Numbered from the stretch's first letter, positions 38,370-49,294 are shown. The stretch is DNA of 64,000 nucleotides from Chitinophagaceae bacterium (GCA_023957755.1 JAMLGT010000005.1:62001-126000); one strand, 5' to 3'. The notes: generated from the sequence alone by a model not told the origin. Numbers and translations are program-made.

Positions 38370-38459
38370 GAGTGGAAGTAATAATTTATTTATTACTCGT
38401 ATAAAATGCTCATTCTCTGTATAATATAAAGTGATTCAAGAGGCTGGTTCCTGCGATTT

Positions 38460-39250
38460 GCGGCTTGTCGGGTTCTGAATTATTAAAATACACAACCGCC
38501 GGTTATCAATTGGTTTTATCAATTTCCTGATAATTTGACCTCACTAAGCGACTCATCCTTCTTGTGGGTATTATTCTCCTTTCTCATTTTCCCTGATGAA
38601 AAAGAAACATTCCAGGTTATGTCAGGACAAAGCCGGGAAGTGGGAATGTAGTCACTTAGGATTTTAAATTATTACCCTGTCCTTCAGGGCAAGAATATGA
38701 AAGTCTCACCCAACATGGGCTTCAGCCGCATTTTACTAAGAACAATGTGGCTGAAGCCGTAAGACTTAAATTCTTTTTCCGTTGGCTAAAGCCAACGATA
38801 ATAATAGTCAGTAAAAGCACTTTAAACATAAAACTACTTCAGCCGAAAAGAGAAGTTGGGGCAGGAAGAGGCAATACGCAATTTGAAAGTTCTGACTTAG
38901 AAAAAGGCAAACCACAGCAAACCTCTTTGCACCTTTTACCGTTGGCTTTAGCCAACTGAAAAGAAAGGCTATCTCCTGAGACTTTAGTCTCATAAGTAAT
39001 GTGGCTAAAGCCGTACCCCGTTACCTTTCATTCCGTTGGCTAAAGCCAACGATAATAATAGTCAGTAAAAGCACTTTAATCACAAAACTACTTCAGCCGA
39101 AAAGAGCAGTTGCGGCGCAAAGAGCCAATACGCAATTTGAAAATTCTGACTTAGAAGCAAACCGCAGTAAACCCCCTAAAATCTTTTACGGTTGGCTTTA
39201 GCCAACCGTAAAAAGAGACTGCCTATTCAGGCTTTAGCCGCATTTTGAAA
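38460..39250 (-). repeat. Right arm of a long inverted repeat around two T9SS genes
   Basis: This is the inverted counterpart of 23750-24590. The order is conserved from the distal GCGGCTAAAGCC block near 39240, through two CGGTAAAAG...GGCTGAAGTAG units, to the shared CCAATTGATAA region near 38510. It sits between the 5' end of the second giant gene and the 3' end of the third. The two inner units differ by small insertions. Confidence 0.85.
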
Positions 39251-39310
39251 CCTACCCCTTACGCACTTCCTGAACCCTATCCTTTTCGAACTCCGAAAAC
39301 CTTTCTCTCC

Positions 39311-39347
39311 AAAAATCAAAAGAGGCCATTCTAATCAAATGACCTCT
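39311..39347 (-). terminator. Terminator of the third giant T9SS gene
   Basis: On the minus strand AGAGGTCATT (39347-39338) pairs with AATGGCCTCT (39330-39321), one G-U pair, followed by TTTGATTTTT. Confidence 0.75.
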
Positions 39348-39372
39348 TACAATGCATCTCTTGTGTTTTATA

Positions 39373-42300
39373 TCAATACATCACAATAATCATCTTCCGG
39401 CTGCCATCTGGTTTGGTCACCTCCAGTTGGTAGGTGCCATGCGCCATTTTGTAATCCCATGGTATCGATTCGCTGTATGCTCCCCCTGCAATTGATATTT
39501 CCTTTGATACTATAGTCTGCCCCCCAGGGTTATACAATCTGATTACATATTTACCCGGCATTGCATTTTCAAACCTCAGTTTCACTACTCCATTCCTGAT
39601 TGGGTTCGGGAATACTCCTATCTTCATCTCTCCTCCTCCCATCCATACTTTGGCAATCGTTGAGAATGATTGCGATCCGTCTTTGTCCACGCTCCTGATG
39701 CGGTAGTAGTTAAACCCGTTCATCGGTTTATCGTCTGTCAGGCTGTATTGTTTGCTGCCGGCTGCCTTCACTTCCGCAAGATCGTGGAAGGTGTTGCCAT
39801 CGGCCGATTTCATTACCACATACTTCTGCAGATTGATTTCATTGGCCACATCCCATGTCACCTTCACCGTGTTGCCGTCTTTTATTGCATTTATCTTTAC
39901 AAAGGTCACCGGTACCGGACCCAGTGCAGCCTTGAAGACTAACCTGAACCTGTGGGCTGCCTTGGAGGCTGCGGCTCCCGTGATATCAAAGGAGATATTG
40001 GTCACCCCTCCCATACTCACCGCATGGCGCTGACCTGTGAAGGCATCTTCAAACCAGCCTTCTAATCCTGAAGCGGACAATCCTGCTGCTTCAAGAGAGA
40101 AGGTGTATTTGCCGTTTGCTGTGCCTGTAAGGTTGTAATAGATGGTATCCTCCATAGTGAGTGGGGCTCTGCGCTCCACTACCAGCAGATTATTGCGCAC
40201 CTTCACTGAGAGGTTGATTCCTGTATTCATCATCTTTCTGCCATCGGCCATATCCACCTCGTTGGAATAATCGTCGGAGAAGAATTGCAGTGTTCCATCC
40301 AGGATGGTGCCATCACCCGAAAGCACATTTGAACGTAAAGTCCCAACTTGCCTGCTACCTTCACCATTACCTCTGAAGAACATTGTATTATCTGAAGGAT
40401 CTACCTTAGCGCTCTCGTTGAATATCACATCATAAGCTGTTCCTGTTGTCTGCACAAAGAAACCCTGTCCACTCTGAATGTTATTATATATTGTATCGGG
40501 CTTCCCGGTTTTCTGAGGAACCGAAATATAATTAGTACCATCATAGGCAAAGGTTTGATATGCCCCCAGCCCATAAATTCCCCCTTGATTCGGGTTCCAT
40601 ACATAATAGGTTAGTGTAGTACCTAATCCTGTAATCAATCGCGCATCCACTGCAGAAGGATATGGATTACCTATCAGGTAAAATCCATTCACAATTGCAG
40701 GAACCGTAATTGTCTGCGTACCGGTTTTGATAGTTCCTTTGCTTCTGAGTGTGGTTGGTTTAGGGGCATCCCATTGTCCGGTCACACTCCTGTCGCCTCT
40801 TACAAATACCATCCATGCGTTCTTAGAATCCAGTGGCACACCTGAATTGGCAGCCCCTGCCCACGCACCTTGTCCGGAATTTGGAACGTAATACTTGATT
40901 GCAGGAGAGGGAGATACTCCATCCCAGCCAGCACCTGCTGCACCTGTCAGATTGATACCATAATTATTTACCGAATTATCCCCGTTTTCCATCCAGCTCT
41001 GCTTTATCGTCTGACCACTAGTGTTAGGTGCAATCACATGCCATGCCTTGCCATGTTCACCTGTGCCAGTTCCTATGTTGATGTAACGCTCTACTGTGAA
41101 TTTACCGCTCACAGTATTTGATACACCCACCTCACCCAGATTTGCAGTGTGAGCTTTGGTGGACTTCAGTGTGATATTGTCGCCTGAATTTAAGCCGGCA
41201 TTTGGAGTTCCAAACGAAAGCTTGCCGGCAATAGCGAGCGAATTGCCTCCAGGAGCTACCGTGACTCCGGCTGAGTTACTGATAACCAGATATTTAATTG
41301 TGGTATCCTTGAAATTACTGCTGGAAATATTCTGGGCAGAAGAACCATTAAATTCAATGGTGGCGTCGGTAACGTCGATATAAGATCCTACTGGTATGGT
41401 TAATGAGCCAGATACTTTAAGATTAGCTGTATTATTCAAAGTCAAAGATGCAGAATTGCCAATCATTACCAAATTATTCACCTGGACGGTCCCTGTTGGA
41501 ATTACGGGCTGATTGGGTGCTGATGAAGGAATCACTATATCCGGGCAGGAGGAGGATGATACCAGGTTATCACTCCAGTTACCAGCTTTGTTCCAATCTG
41601 TATCGACAACACCAGCCCACACATTGTGTAATTTAACAATCAAATCGCTGGTATTAGAATTATATGTACATGCATTACCTGCTGAAACTTTTACAGTTCC
41701 ACTTGTATAACCAGTCTTCACAGTGATGTTGTTTGAAAGTGGATCAGCAGACGTAATTGTCCATCCTGCCGGCAATTGCCACAAATAATAGGATGCATCT
41801 GTAACCGGAGTGACGCTAAAGGTAAATCCGTCTTCATTAGGGCAGATATTACCAGTTGGTCCGGTAATTGCTCCCGGCGTAAGTGTAGGACCAGCATTTA
41901 CAAAAGTAACATCTATAGTTGCCGTTGCAGGTGCATTACACCCGCTATTAACTGTGTAAGTAATAGTAGCTGTTCCCGGGCCTTTAGGAGACACTACGCC
42001 AGTTGAAGGATCAACGGTTGCAATGGCTGTGTTCCCCGATGTCCAGGTACCACCGGAAATGCTGCTATATAGATTTACGTTAGAAGTAGCACAAACTGGA
42101 GTTCCGTTATACCCTGATATAGTTCCTGCTGTTGCATTTGGATTTACCGTTATTGGTATTGATGCCGATTTAGGATTGTTACATCCACTGGTAACGGTAT
42201 AAATAATATTAGCAGAACCGGCACCCACAGCTGTAACCACATCAGTTGATGGATTTACCGTTGCAACACTGGTATTATCGCTACTCCAATTACCTGCGTC

Positions 42301-45300
42301 TCCATTACTGGTCAAAGTAACCGTACTGCCAATACACAAGGTGGTGCTGCCTGAAGCAGTAAGTGTGCCTGCATTAGCATCCGGGTTAACAGTAATGGTT
42401 ACACTTCCACTCAGATTTTGTGTACAGGAAGGGGTTCCGCTATAGGATACAGTCTTAAGTGTGTAGGTAGTAGTTGTGGACGGACTTAAAGTGATCGTTG
42501 CATTTCCACTGCCATCCAAAGTTGCAGTTTGATCAGAAGTTCCATCGTTATATGTAACAATAGTATTAGCAGTGCCGGTTAAAATAATAGATGCAGACTG
42601 CCCTTTACAAATTGTGCCACCTCCACTAATGGAAGCCGTTGCAGTCGGATTTACATTCACTGTTATACTTGATGACAATGATTGTGCACAATTCGGTGCA
42701 GATGGGAATTGAATTCCGGTTAACGCATACGTTGTGTTTAAGGTTAAGTTTCCTGTGCTGATTGGATAAGTTCCGGAAGCACTTAGAGTAACCGGAGCTG
42801 CTGCAACTCCATTCACAGTATAAGCAACTAAAGTATTGGGGGTTCCTGTAATAGTAACCGTAGTTCCTGAACCTCTACAAACAGTAGCGTCAGCAACAGA
42901 GATCGCTGCAACAGGGGTTGGATTTACAGTAACCGTTACGGTTTTGGTACTACCAGTACAACCATTAGCAGATGCGTTTACAGAATAAACAACTGTTCCT
43001 GGTATTGAACCGGTAGCAGCTAAGGTTTGAGAAATTAAAGTGCCATTACCGGCAGATGCACCAGTAACTCCTGTTTGAGAAGCGACTGTCCAGCTAATTG
43101 TTGAACCAGAAACATTGCTTGTTAATCCAATATTTGTTGTGCCTCCTGAACAAATGGTCTGGGCTCCGGGAGTTATAGTTACTGCAGGTGAAGGATTAAC
43201 TGTAATTGTAAAAGTCTTTGGTGTTCCGGAACAAGTTTTTCCACCATTTGTAAATGAAGGGGTAACTGTAATAGTAGCAGTTATTGGACTTGTGGTTGCG
43301 TTAGTTGCAGTAAATGAACTGATATTTCCCGAACCACTTGCACCTAATCCTATTGAAATATTATTGTTTGTCCAGGAATAAGTAACAGTACCTCCGGTAG
43401 TCGGGCTACTGAAATTTGGAACTGTAACAGTTGATCCCGCACATACACTTTGGCTATTTATATCATTTACTTTCGCAACAGGGTTTATGATAATATTGAA
43501 ATCAATAGGCGACAAATTACAACCAACCGTCCCATTCCAATTAATAATATAAGGGATTACCCTTACTGTTGTAGATACAGGATTGTTTCCATTATTTAAT
43601 GTTGTAAAATTTAAATCCTTTCCCCAGACAAACCACCCAAAGTCGGTCGTACTACTTGGATTAGTTCCATTGGATGGATCATTTATTATGTAATTAGAAT
43701 TATAACTCCAACCGTATCTAACTTCACGTAGCAAAGAGAAGGCATCTGCATGAACTTTAAATGATTCATTCACACAATAAGGCCCAATTGGCTTGATTGA
43801 TGAATTTAAATTTAAGCTAATAGCTCCGCTAGATGCAATTGAAACTTCATTACTATAAACTACATCACATCCAGATGCACTAGTTATTTTTAGTCTGTAT
43901 TTCATATCAACTGAGGGTTGATAAGTAGTTCCGGTGGCACCAATTATTGTTTGCCATCCTGGGTTGTTCGGATCATTTGATTCCCACTGATATGAATATG
44001 GGCCTTTTCCTCCTGAAGGCTCTGATTTTATTATTAACTTACCTGGAGTCTGGCTAAATCCGCATATAGTTTGGTTATCTCCTATTACAGGCGCCACCAA
44101 AGGTGCATCCACCGTTACTACTGCTGTAGCCGAAGATGTACATCCATTATCTGCTATTGCATTTATGGTAAAGTTTACATTAATGGATGAAGTTGATGAA
44201 TTTACAAAAGTTCCACTAATGGCTCCTGTGCCACTTGTAGGAATATCTGATGATGATATCCCGACAGGGGTAGTTCTGTACCAACTCGTGATAGACCCTG
44301 CAGGAAAGCCACTAATATTTATTGTAGAAATAGGGGTGTTGTTACAAACTTCCTGGGTCAATGGTGCTATTATAACTAATGGATTTACTTTTACCACCAC
44401 ATTTTGTGTATTGGTACAACCGTTGGCTGTTAAGGTATAAACATAAGTTACATTTACCGGCACACTGCTGGTATTGATTAAGGTCTCATTAATATTCCCA
44501 CTTCCGGAAGCTGCTCCGTTGCTGATACCTGCTACTGCCGCTCTTGTCCAGCTAAAGGTCGTGCCTGATGTGAGGCTTGTGGCACTGTAACTGAATGGCG
44601 AACTGCTACATACATCAGGTGGAGTTAAGGTAGAACTCAAAACGGGTGTTGGATTCACTACAACGGTTACATTTTGGGTATTGCTACAACCATTACCTAC
44701 TAACGTATATACATACACTACACTGACCGGGTTGGGAGTTGTGTTTATTAATGTTTCATTTGGATTTCCGGTTCCACTCGCAGCCCCATTACTGATTCCA
44801 GCGACTGCTGCACGGCTCCAGCTAAAGGTAACGCCATTGGTTGCACTGGTTGGGTTATAACTGAATGTGGTATTATTACAAATAGCCGGTGGGGTCAGGC
44901 TGCTGCTCAGCTTAGGAGTCGGGTTAACTGTTATTGTAAAGGTAACCGGAGATCCTGCACATGCAGAACTTGGGCTTCCGGAATTGGTGAAGGTTGGTGT
45001 AACAGTTATGGTTGCGACTACAGGTGCTGTACCATTGTTTATGGCGGGAAAGGATGCTATATCTCCCACACCAGAAGCAGGTAATCCAATAGCTGGGGCT
45101 GAATTAGTCCAGTTATAAACCATACTACCACCCGTATTCGGATAAGTGAAATGAATTGCAGAAGTCGATGCACCGTTACACAATGACTGATCAGAAATAG
45201 CGTTTACCGAAATAGTAGGGTTAACGGTAATCGTAAAGGTGATGGAAGCTCCCGTGCAGGTGGTAGATGGAGAACCGGCATTGGTGTAAGAAGGCGTTAC

Positions 45301-48300
45301 AGTAATGGTAGCCGTAATCGGTGCATTGGTACTGTTCGTTACATTAAATGCAGAAATATTGCCTGTACCACTTGCTGCCAGACCTATTGCCGTATTATCA
45401 TTGGTCCAGTTATAAACCGTACCTGCTACACCACCGGTAAAGTTTATAGCTCCGGTAGAAGAACCGTTACAAAGCGCTTTATTGGCAATACTATTCACTG
45501 TAGGCGTTGGATTCACTATTACCGATGCATTTGAGGATAATGCCGAATTGCACCCTGCTAAAGAATAAGCAATTACATTATAATCATTCCCTGATTCAGC
45601 AAGTGTAGCATTGGAAATGGTCAGTGCTGAACTATTAACTCCTGAAATTACGGCACCACTTCCCTGGGTACCATTTGAAATATTCACCGTTCCTCGTCTC
45701 CATTGATAGGTAACACCCACACCTCCTGTAACAGTTACAGAAAGCGTAGCTGTACCTCCTGTACAAACAGCCGTAGAAACCGGTTGTTGTGAAAATACCA
45801 TCTGTTCATTAACTGTAAATGTTACCACTGCAGATGTAACCGATGAACATGCTCCGTTACCGCTAACAATTACATAATAATTGCCAGCATCAGCCACTGA
45901 AGCCTGATTGAAGTGCAGGTTGGCAGTTTGCGAGCCCGAAATATTTACGGTATTAGAGACAGCAATGTCAGGCGTACCTACTTTATACCATTGATAAGTA
46001 AGATCATCCCCTGAAGCGGTTACGCTAAAATTAGCAGGAAGTGTAGCACAGGTGTTTACACTTATCGGATTCACAGATATAGATGGTGGAATCTTAATTG
46101 TAACCACTGCTGTTCCGCTCTGTGCCTGTGAACAGGCAGTAGCACTTCCATCCTGTACGCTTACCAGCGCATAAGTAAAGGTACCTGCAACTGTGGTAGG
46201 CACATTCACATCTACTGTGTTTCCGGAAACAGTTGTTACCGTTTGAGGTGATCCTCCATTTATTGTATAGGTAAAAGTGTAAGGTGCAGTGCCGTTAGCT
46301 CCGGTGAAAGTAATTTTTGGCTGAGGGCTATTTTGACAAACTGTTGTAGTGCCACTAATGGTAGCAGTTGGGAGCGGGTTAACCGTAATAGTAACCACAT
46401 TGGAATTTACAGTTCCACAGGTTCCCGAAGTTTCAACCCTCCGGAAATAAGTAGTCTGAGTAAGCACTCCGGGAGCATACGTACTGGACATGGCGCTTCC
46501 AATATTTGTCCAGGTGCTATTATCCGGAGATGATTGCCACTGGTAAGTATAACTTCCTGTTCCGCCCGATGGCAACGTAACACTATTTAATGATGCTGGT
46601 GATGTATTGTAGCAAATGGTCTGATCAGCGCTGATACTGCCTGCTGCTAAATTTGGATTGACTGTTATGGTTATCACATTTGAACTAACCGTACCACAAC
46701 TTCCTGATGTAACATTCCTACGGAAATAAGTGGTAGCAGTTAAGCTCCCTGCCGTATAGGTAGCTGCGCCTGCTCCTGTGATATCAGTCCAGGTACTGTT
46801 ATCCGGAGAAGACTGCCATTGGTATGTGTATGCACCCGGGCCACCTGAAGGGGAAGTTATATTCGTAAATGAAGAAGGTGCTGTATTGTAACATATCGTT
46901 TGAGAAGTACCTACTGCTCCTGGTGTCAGATCCCCATAAACAGTTATCTGAATCACATTTGAATAAACAGAAGCACAGGATCCGGATGTTTCCACCCGAC
47001 GAAAATAAGTTGTGGTTGTAAGGGCTCCGGGTTGATAAGAATCTGAGCTGGCACCACCGATTGTTGTCCAGCCAGATGTACCATTGGGCGAGGATTGCCA
47101 CTGGTAAGTAAAGCTACCTGTACCTCCTGTTGGCGATGTACTATTTGTAATCTCCGCCGGAGTGGTATTATAACAAATACTTTGTGCCGAACCAATTACC
47201 CCGGATGTAATCTGCGGAAGTACTGTGATTAATACCGAATTGGAATAAACTGTTCCACAGGTACCTGAAGTTGCCGAACGACGGAAATAAGTGGTAGCTG
47301 TTAAATTACCGGGTGAATAATTTGCACTGTTTGTGCCGCCAATATTTGTCCAGGTACTATTATCCGGAGATGATTGCCACTGGTAGGTATAACTTCCAGT
47401 TCCTCCTGATGGCAACGTAACACTATTTAATGTTGCCGGCGAAGCATTGTAGCAAATGGTCTGGTCAGCGCTAATACTTCCTGATACTAATGTCGGGTTC
47501 ACAACCTGACTCTTGGAAGATGTAGCAGTACCACAACTTCCTCCGGTGGTTGTGAGTGTAAGCGTAGCCGTTCCTGAATACCCTGCCGGCGGTGTCCAGG
47601 TAGCATTTAGTGTATTTGCATCCGGACTAAATGTCCCTCCGATGCCACCATCACTCCAGGTTCCACCGGTTGCAGAACCACCTATGCTACCTCCAAGTCC
47701 GGTAGTAGTACCTCCCTGGCAGATGGCAGGGTTTGAAGAGCCGGCGTTGGCAATAGGGGATGTAATCGTAATATTTGCTCCGTTATCACTTCCCGTAACC
47801 GATGGATTACTACTGATCACCCTAATTCTGTAACCTGCTCCATTGGCGGTTCCTGCCGGGATAATTGCCGAAATAGTTCCGGAATTAGCAGTGCTTGTAA
47901 GGGTACCAATATTTGTTGGAGAACTAAAGCTCCCGGATGCATTTGATAACTGTGCAGTGTAAATATTTCCAGTATTAAACGTACCGGAACTGGTAAAGGG
48001 AACAGAAACTGCGCTACCAGCACAAAATGGGGATCCGCTGATAGAACTTGTTGTGATGGAAGCAGGGGAAGATATATTTAATACATAATTCTGGGTTTGT
48101 CCGTAATTCCCCGTTCCATCACAAGAGTTTGACGGATAATTACCTTGGCGTTGAAAAACTCTCATCATTGTGTTCCCTGTCAATGCACCAGATGGAATTG
48201 TAATATTCGCAGAAGCAGTTCCAGAATTACGAGTTCTTCCAATTTGAAAAGATTCTCCATTGTCATCGAAACTTCCATTCTGATTCCAATCAATAAACAC

Positions 48301-49146
48301 TGTGGTATAATAATATGTATTACTTGTATATCCGGTAAAAGTAAAAGTATATGTGCTCCCAACTGTGACGTTTCCTGTCACGGAACAATAATATAAATTT
48401 TGAATGGTTGAACTAGAACTAGTGTTTTGGTTTATTCCTGCAAAAGTTACATTTTGAATAGATGCAGTTCCAAATAAAAAGGATGGTGTACAATAACCAT
48501 TATAAGTAATCTTAATCATTCCATCGCCGCCGCTTCCACCATTGAAATTATTTCCATTTCTATAAGCACCACCTCCACCACCGCCTGGTGAATTTCCATC
48601 AGATCCTGCCCCCTGTGTTCCACTTCGTCCTGCACCCCCTGCACCACCTCCGGTTCCACCAGCAGCACCTCCCGCACCTCCATTTGAAGAGCCGGCATTT
48701 GAACCTGTTGCACCGTCAGATTTAGTATTTCCATATCCCTGAGTAGCAAGGCCCCCTTGAGCCCCTGTAGTAGTATTATTTGCAACACTTGAACCGCCCT
48801 TTGCCATTACAGTTGTATTATTGTTGAACCAACTGTCCTGGCCAGAACCGGGGTTATTCCCTCCTGCAGCACCTGCACCAACAAAAAGATTATAAGTATT
48901 TCCGGGTATAACAGTAATAATGCTGGCAGAATACGCGCCTCCGCCTCCGCCACCTCCGTATCCGTTTGATGTCCTTCTTCCTCCGGCACCACCTCCGCCC
49001 CATGCCTCAACTGTGATAGATGTAACCCCACAGGGTGCAGTCCAGGTACCGCTTCCCGTTGCGGTGATGGTATAAGTTTGCGATTGCCCCCAACCGCTAA
49101 CAGCAAAACTCAGTAAGGTTATTAAGAGTCCGTAAATCTTCCTCAT
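39373..49146 (-). CDS. Giant T9SS-exported Ig/PKD-repeat protein with Gly-rich head
   Basis: At 3257 residues this is the largest protein here. It has a signal peptide (MRKIYGLLITLLSFAVSGWGQ), a Gly-rich head (about 20-215) related to the second giant protein, and a GEVED-like segment (about 265-355, VFIDWNQNGSFDDNGE). Four tandem Ig-like repeats of about 93 residues (545-920) each contain TICYN, TYQWQSSP and TTYFRR. About a dozen PKD-like repeats follow, most ending VTITVNPTP or FTITVNP. Two BIG2-like repeats are near 2290-2390 (SGNTAIATVDPSTGVV, GPGTATITYTV). The tail and T9SS sorting domain (IGVFPNPIRNG) are paralogous to the other two. It is probably a long surface stalk or adhesin; ligand and partners are unknown. 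Confidence 0.85.
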   Translation of the reverse strand: MRKIYGLLITLLSFAVSGWGQSQTYTITATGSGTWTAPCGVTSITVEAWGGGGAGGRRTSNGYGGGGGGGAYSASIITVIPGNTYNLFVGAGAAGGNNPGSGQDSWFNNNTTVMAKGGSSVANNTTTGAQGGLATQGYGNTKSDGATGSNAGSSNGGAGGAAGGTGGGAGGAGRSGTQGAGSDGNSPGGGGGGAYRNGNNFNGGSGGDGMIKITYNGYCTPSFLFGTASIQNVTFAGINQNTSSSSTIQNLYYCSVTGNVTVGSTYTFTFTGYTSNTYYYTTVFIDWNQNGSFDDNGESFQIGRTRNSGTASANITIPSGALTGNTMMRVFQRQGNYPSNSCDGTGNYGQTQNYVLNISSPASITTSSISGSPFCAGSAVSVPFTSSGTFNTGNIYTAQLSNASGSFSSPTNIGTLTSTANSGTISAIIPAGTANGAGYRIRVISSNPSVTGSDNGANITITSPIANAGSSNPAICQGGTTTGLGGSIGGSATGGTWSDGGIGGTFSPDANTLNATWTPPAGYSGTATLTLTTTGGSCGTATSSKSQVVNPTLVSGSISADQTICYNASPATLNSVTLPSGGTGSYTYQWQSSPDNSTWTNIGGTNSANYSPGNLTATTYFRRSATSGTCGTVYSNSVLITVLPQITSGVIGSAQSICYNTTPAEITNSTSPTGGTGSFTYQWQSSPNGTSGWTTIGGASSDSYQPGALTTTTYFRRVETSGSCASVYSNVIQITVYGDLTPGAVGTSQTICYNTAPSSFTNITSPSGGPGAYTYQWQSSPDNSTWTDITGAGAATYTAGSLTATTYFRRNVTSGSCGTVSSNVITITVNPNLAAGSISADQTICYNTSPASLNSVTLPSGGTGSYTYQWQSSPDNSTWTNIGSAMSSTYAPGVLTQTTYFRRVETSGTCGTVNSNVVTITVNPLPTATISGTTTVCQNSPQPKITFTGANGTAPYTFTYTINGGSPQTVTTVSGNTVDVNVPTTVAGTFTYALVSVQDGSATACSQAQSGTAVVTIKIPPSISVNPISVNTCATLPANFSVTASGDDLTYQWYKVGTPDIAVSNTVNISGSQTANLHFNQASVADAGNYYVIVSGNGACSSVTSAVVTFTVNEQMVFSQQPVSTAVCTGGTATLSVTVTGGVGVTYQWRRGTVNISNGTQGSGAVISGVNSSALTISNATLAESGNDYNVIAYSLAGCNSALSSNASVIVNPTPTVNSIANKALCNGSSTGAINFTGGVAGTVYNWTNDNTAIGLAASGTGNISAFNVTNSTNAPITATITVTPSYTNAGSPSTTCTGASITFTITVNPTISVNAISDQSLCNGASTSAIHFTYPNTGGSMVYNWTNSAPAIGLPASGVGDIASFPAINNGTAPVVATITVTPTFTNSGSPSSACAGSPVTFTITVNPTPKLSSSLTPPAICNNTTFSYNPTSATNGVTFSWSRAAVAGISNGAASGTGNPNETLINTTPNPVSVVYVYTLVGNGCSNTQNVTVVVNPTPVLSSTLTPPDVCSSSPFSYSATSLTSGTTFSWTRAAVAGISNGAASGSGNINETLINTSSVPVNVTYVYTLTANGCTNTQNVVVKVNPLVIIAPLTQEVCNNTPISTINISGFPAGSITSWYRTTPVGISSSDIPTSGTGAISGTFVNSSTSSINVNFTINAIADNGCTSSATAVVTVDAPLVAPVIGDNQTICGFSQTPGKLIIKSEPSGGKGPYSYQWESNDPNNPGWQTIIGATGTTYQPSVDMKYRLKITSASGCDVVYSNEVSIASSGAISLNLNSSIKPIGPYCVNESFKVHADAFSLLREVRYGWSYNSNYIINDPSNGTNPSSTTDFGWFVWGKDLNFTTLNNGNNPVSTTVRVIPYIINWNGTVGCNLSPIDFNIIINPVAKVNDINSQSVCAGSTVTVPNFSSPTTGGTVTYSWTNNNISIGLGASGSGNISSFTATNATTSPITATITVTPSFTNGGKTCSGTPKTFTITVNPSPAVTITPGAQTICSGGTTNIGLTSNVSGSTISWTVASQTGVTGASAGNGTLISQTLAATGSIPGTVVYSVNASANGCTGSTKTVTVTVNPTPVAAISVADATVCRGSGTTVTITGTPNTLVAYTVNGVAAAPVTLSASGTYPISTGNLTLNTTYALTGIQFPSAPNCAQSLSSSITVNVNPTATASISGGGTICKGQSASIILTGTANTIVTYNDGTSDQTATLDGSGNATITLSPSTTTTYTLKTVSYSGTPSCTQNLSGSVTITVNPDANAGTLTASGSTTLCIGSTVTLTSNGDAGNWSSDNTSVATVNPSTDVVTAVGAGSANIIYTVTSGCNNPKSASIPITVNPNATAGTISGYNGTPVCATSNVNLYSSISGGTWTSGNTAIATVDPSTGVVSPKGPGTATITYTVNSGCNAPATATIDVTFVNAGPTLTPGAITGPTGNICPNEDGFTFSVTPVTDASYYLWQLPAGWTITSADPLSNNITVKTGYTSGTVKVSAGNACTYNSNTSDLIVKLHNVWAGVVDTDWNKAGNWSDNLVSSSSCPDIVIPSSAPNQPVIPTGTVQVNNLVMIGNSASLTLNNTANLKVSGSLTIPVGSYIDVTDATIEFNGSSAQNISSSNFKDTTIKYLVISNSAGVTVAPGGNSLAIAGKLSFGTPNAGLNSGDNITLKSTKAHTANLGEVGVSNTVSGKFTVERYINIGTGTGEHGKAWHVIAPNTSGQTIKQSWMENGDNSVNNYGINLTGAAGAGWDGVSPSPAIKYYVPNSGQGAWAGAANSGVPLDSKNAWMVFVRGDRSVTGQWDAPKPTTLRSKGTIKTGTQTITVPAIVNGFYLIGNPYPSAVDARLITGLGTTLTYYVWNPNQGGIYGLGAYQTFAYDGTNYISVPQKTGKPDTIYNNIQSGQGFFVQTTGTAYDVIFNESAKVDPSDNTMFFRGNGEGSRQVGTLRSNVLSGDGTILDGTLQFFSDDYSNEVDMADGRKMMNTGINLSVKVRNNLLVVERRAPLTMEDTIYYNLTGTANGKYTFSLEAAGLSASGLEGWFEDAFTGQRHAVSMGGVTNISFDITGAAASKAAHRFRLVFKAALGPVPVTFVKINAIKDGNTVKVTWDVANEINLQKYVVMKSADGNTFHDLAEVKAAGSKQYSLTDDKPMNGFNYYRIRSVDKDGSQSFSTIAKVWMGGGEMKIGVFPNPIRNGVVKLRFENAMPGKYVIRLYNPGGQTIVSKEISIAGGAYSESIPWDYKMAHGTYQLEVTKPDGSRKMIIVMY
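40222..41100 (-). repeat. Tract nearly identical to 25545-26405
   Basis: This is the partner tract in the third giant gene, with a divergent patch around the codons for the stretch after FAYDGTNYIS. Downstream toward 39373 the sequence departs from both other tails. Confidence 0.8.
46380..47510 (-). repeat. Four tandem Ig-like coding repeats of about 280 bp
   Basis: The codons for TICYN recur near 46610, 46890, 47170 and 47450. The first and last copies share about 135 bp (46503-46640 and 47344-47480) that is nearly identical, more alike than either is to the copies in between. Confidence 0.8.
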
Positions 49147-49294
49147 GATTTCATTTTTTTAATAATGAAAAATCCATTGAGTTATTTACAAAGGAAGATT
49201 GGACAGCACTCCGGCTCTCAACAGGATGATGGATTCAATAAGGGCGTGTACTTTGGGGACGTTAGCAATCAGTGTGGGTGCTGAAATTACTAAA

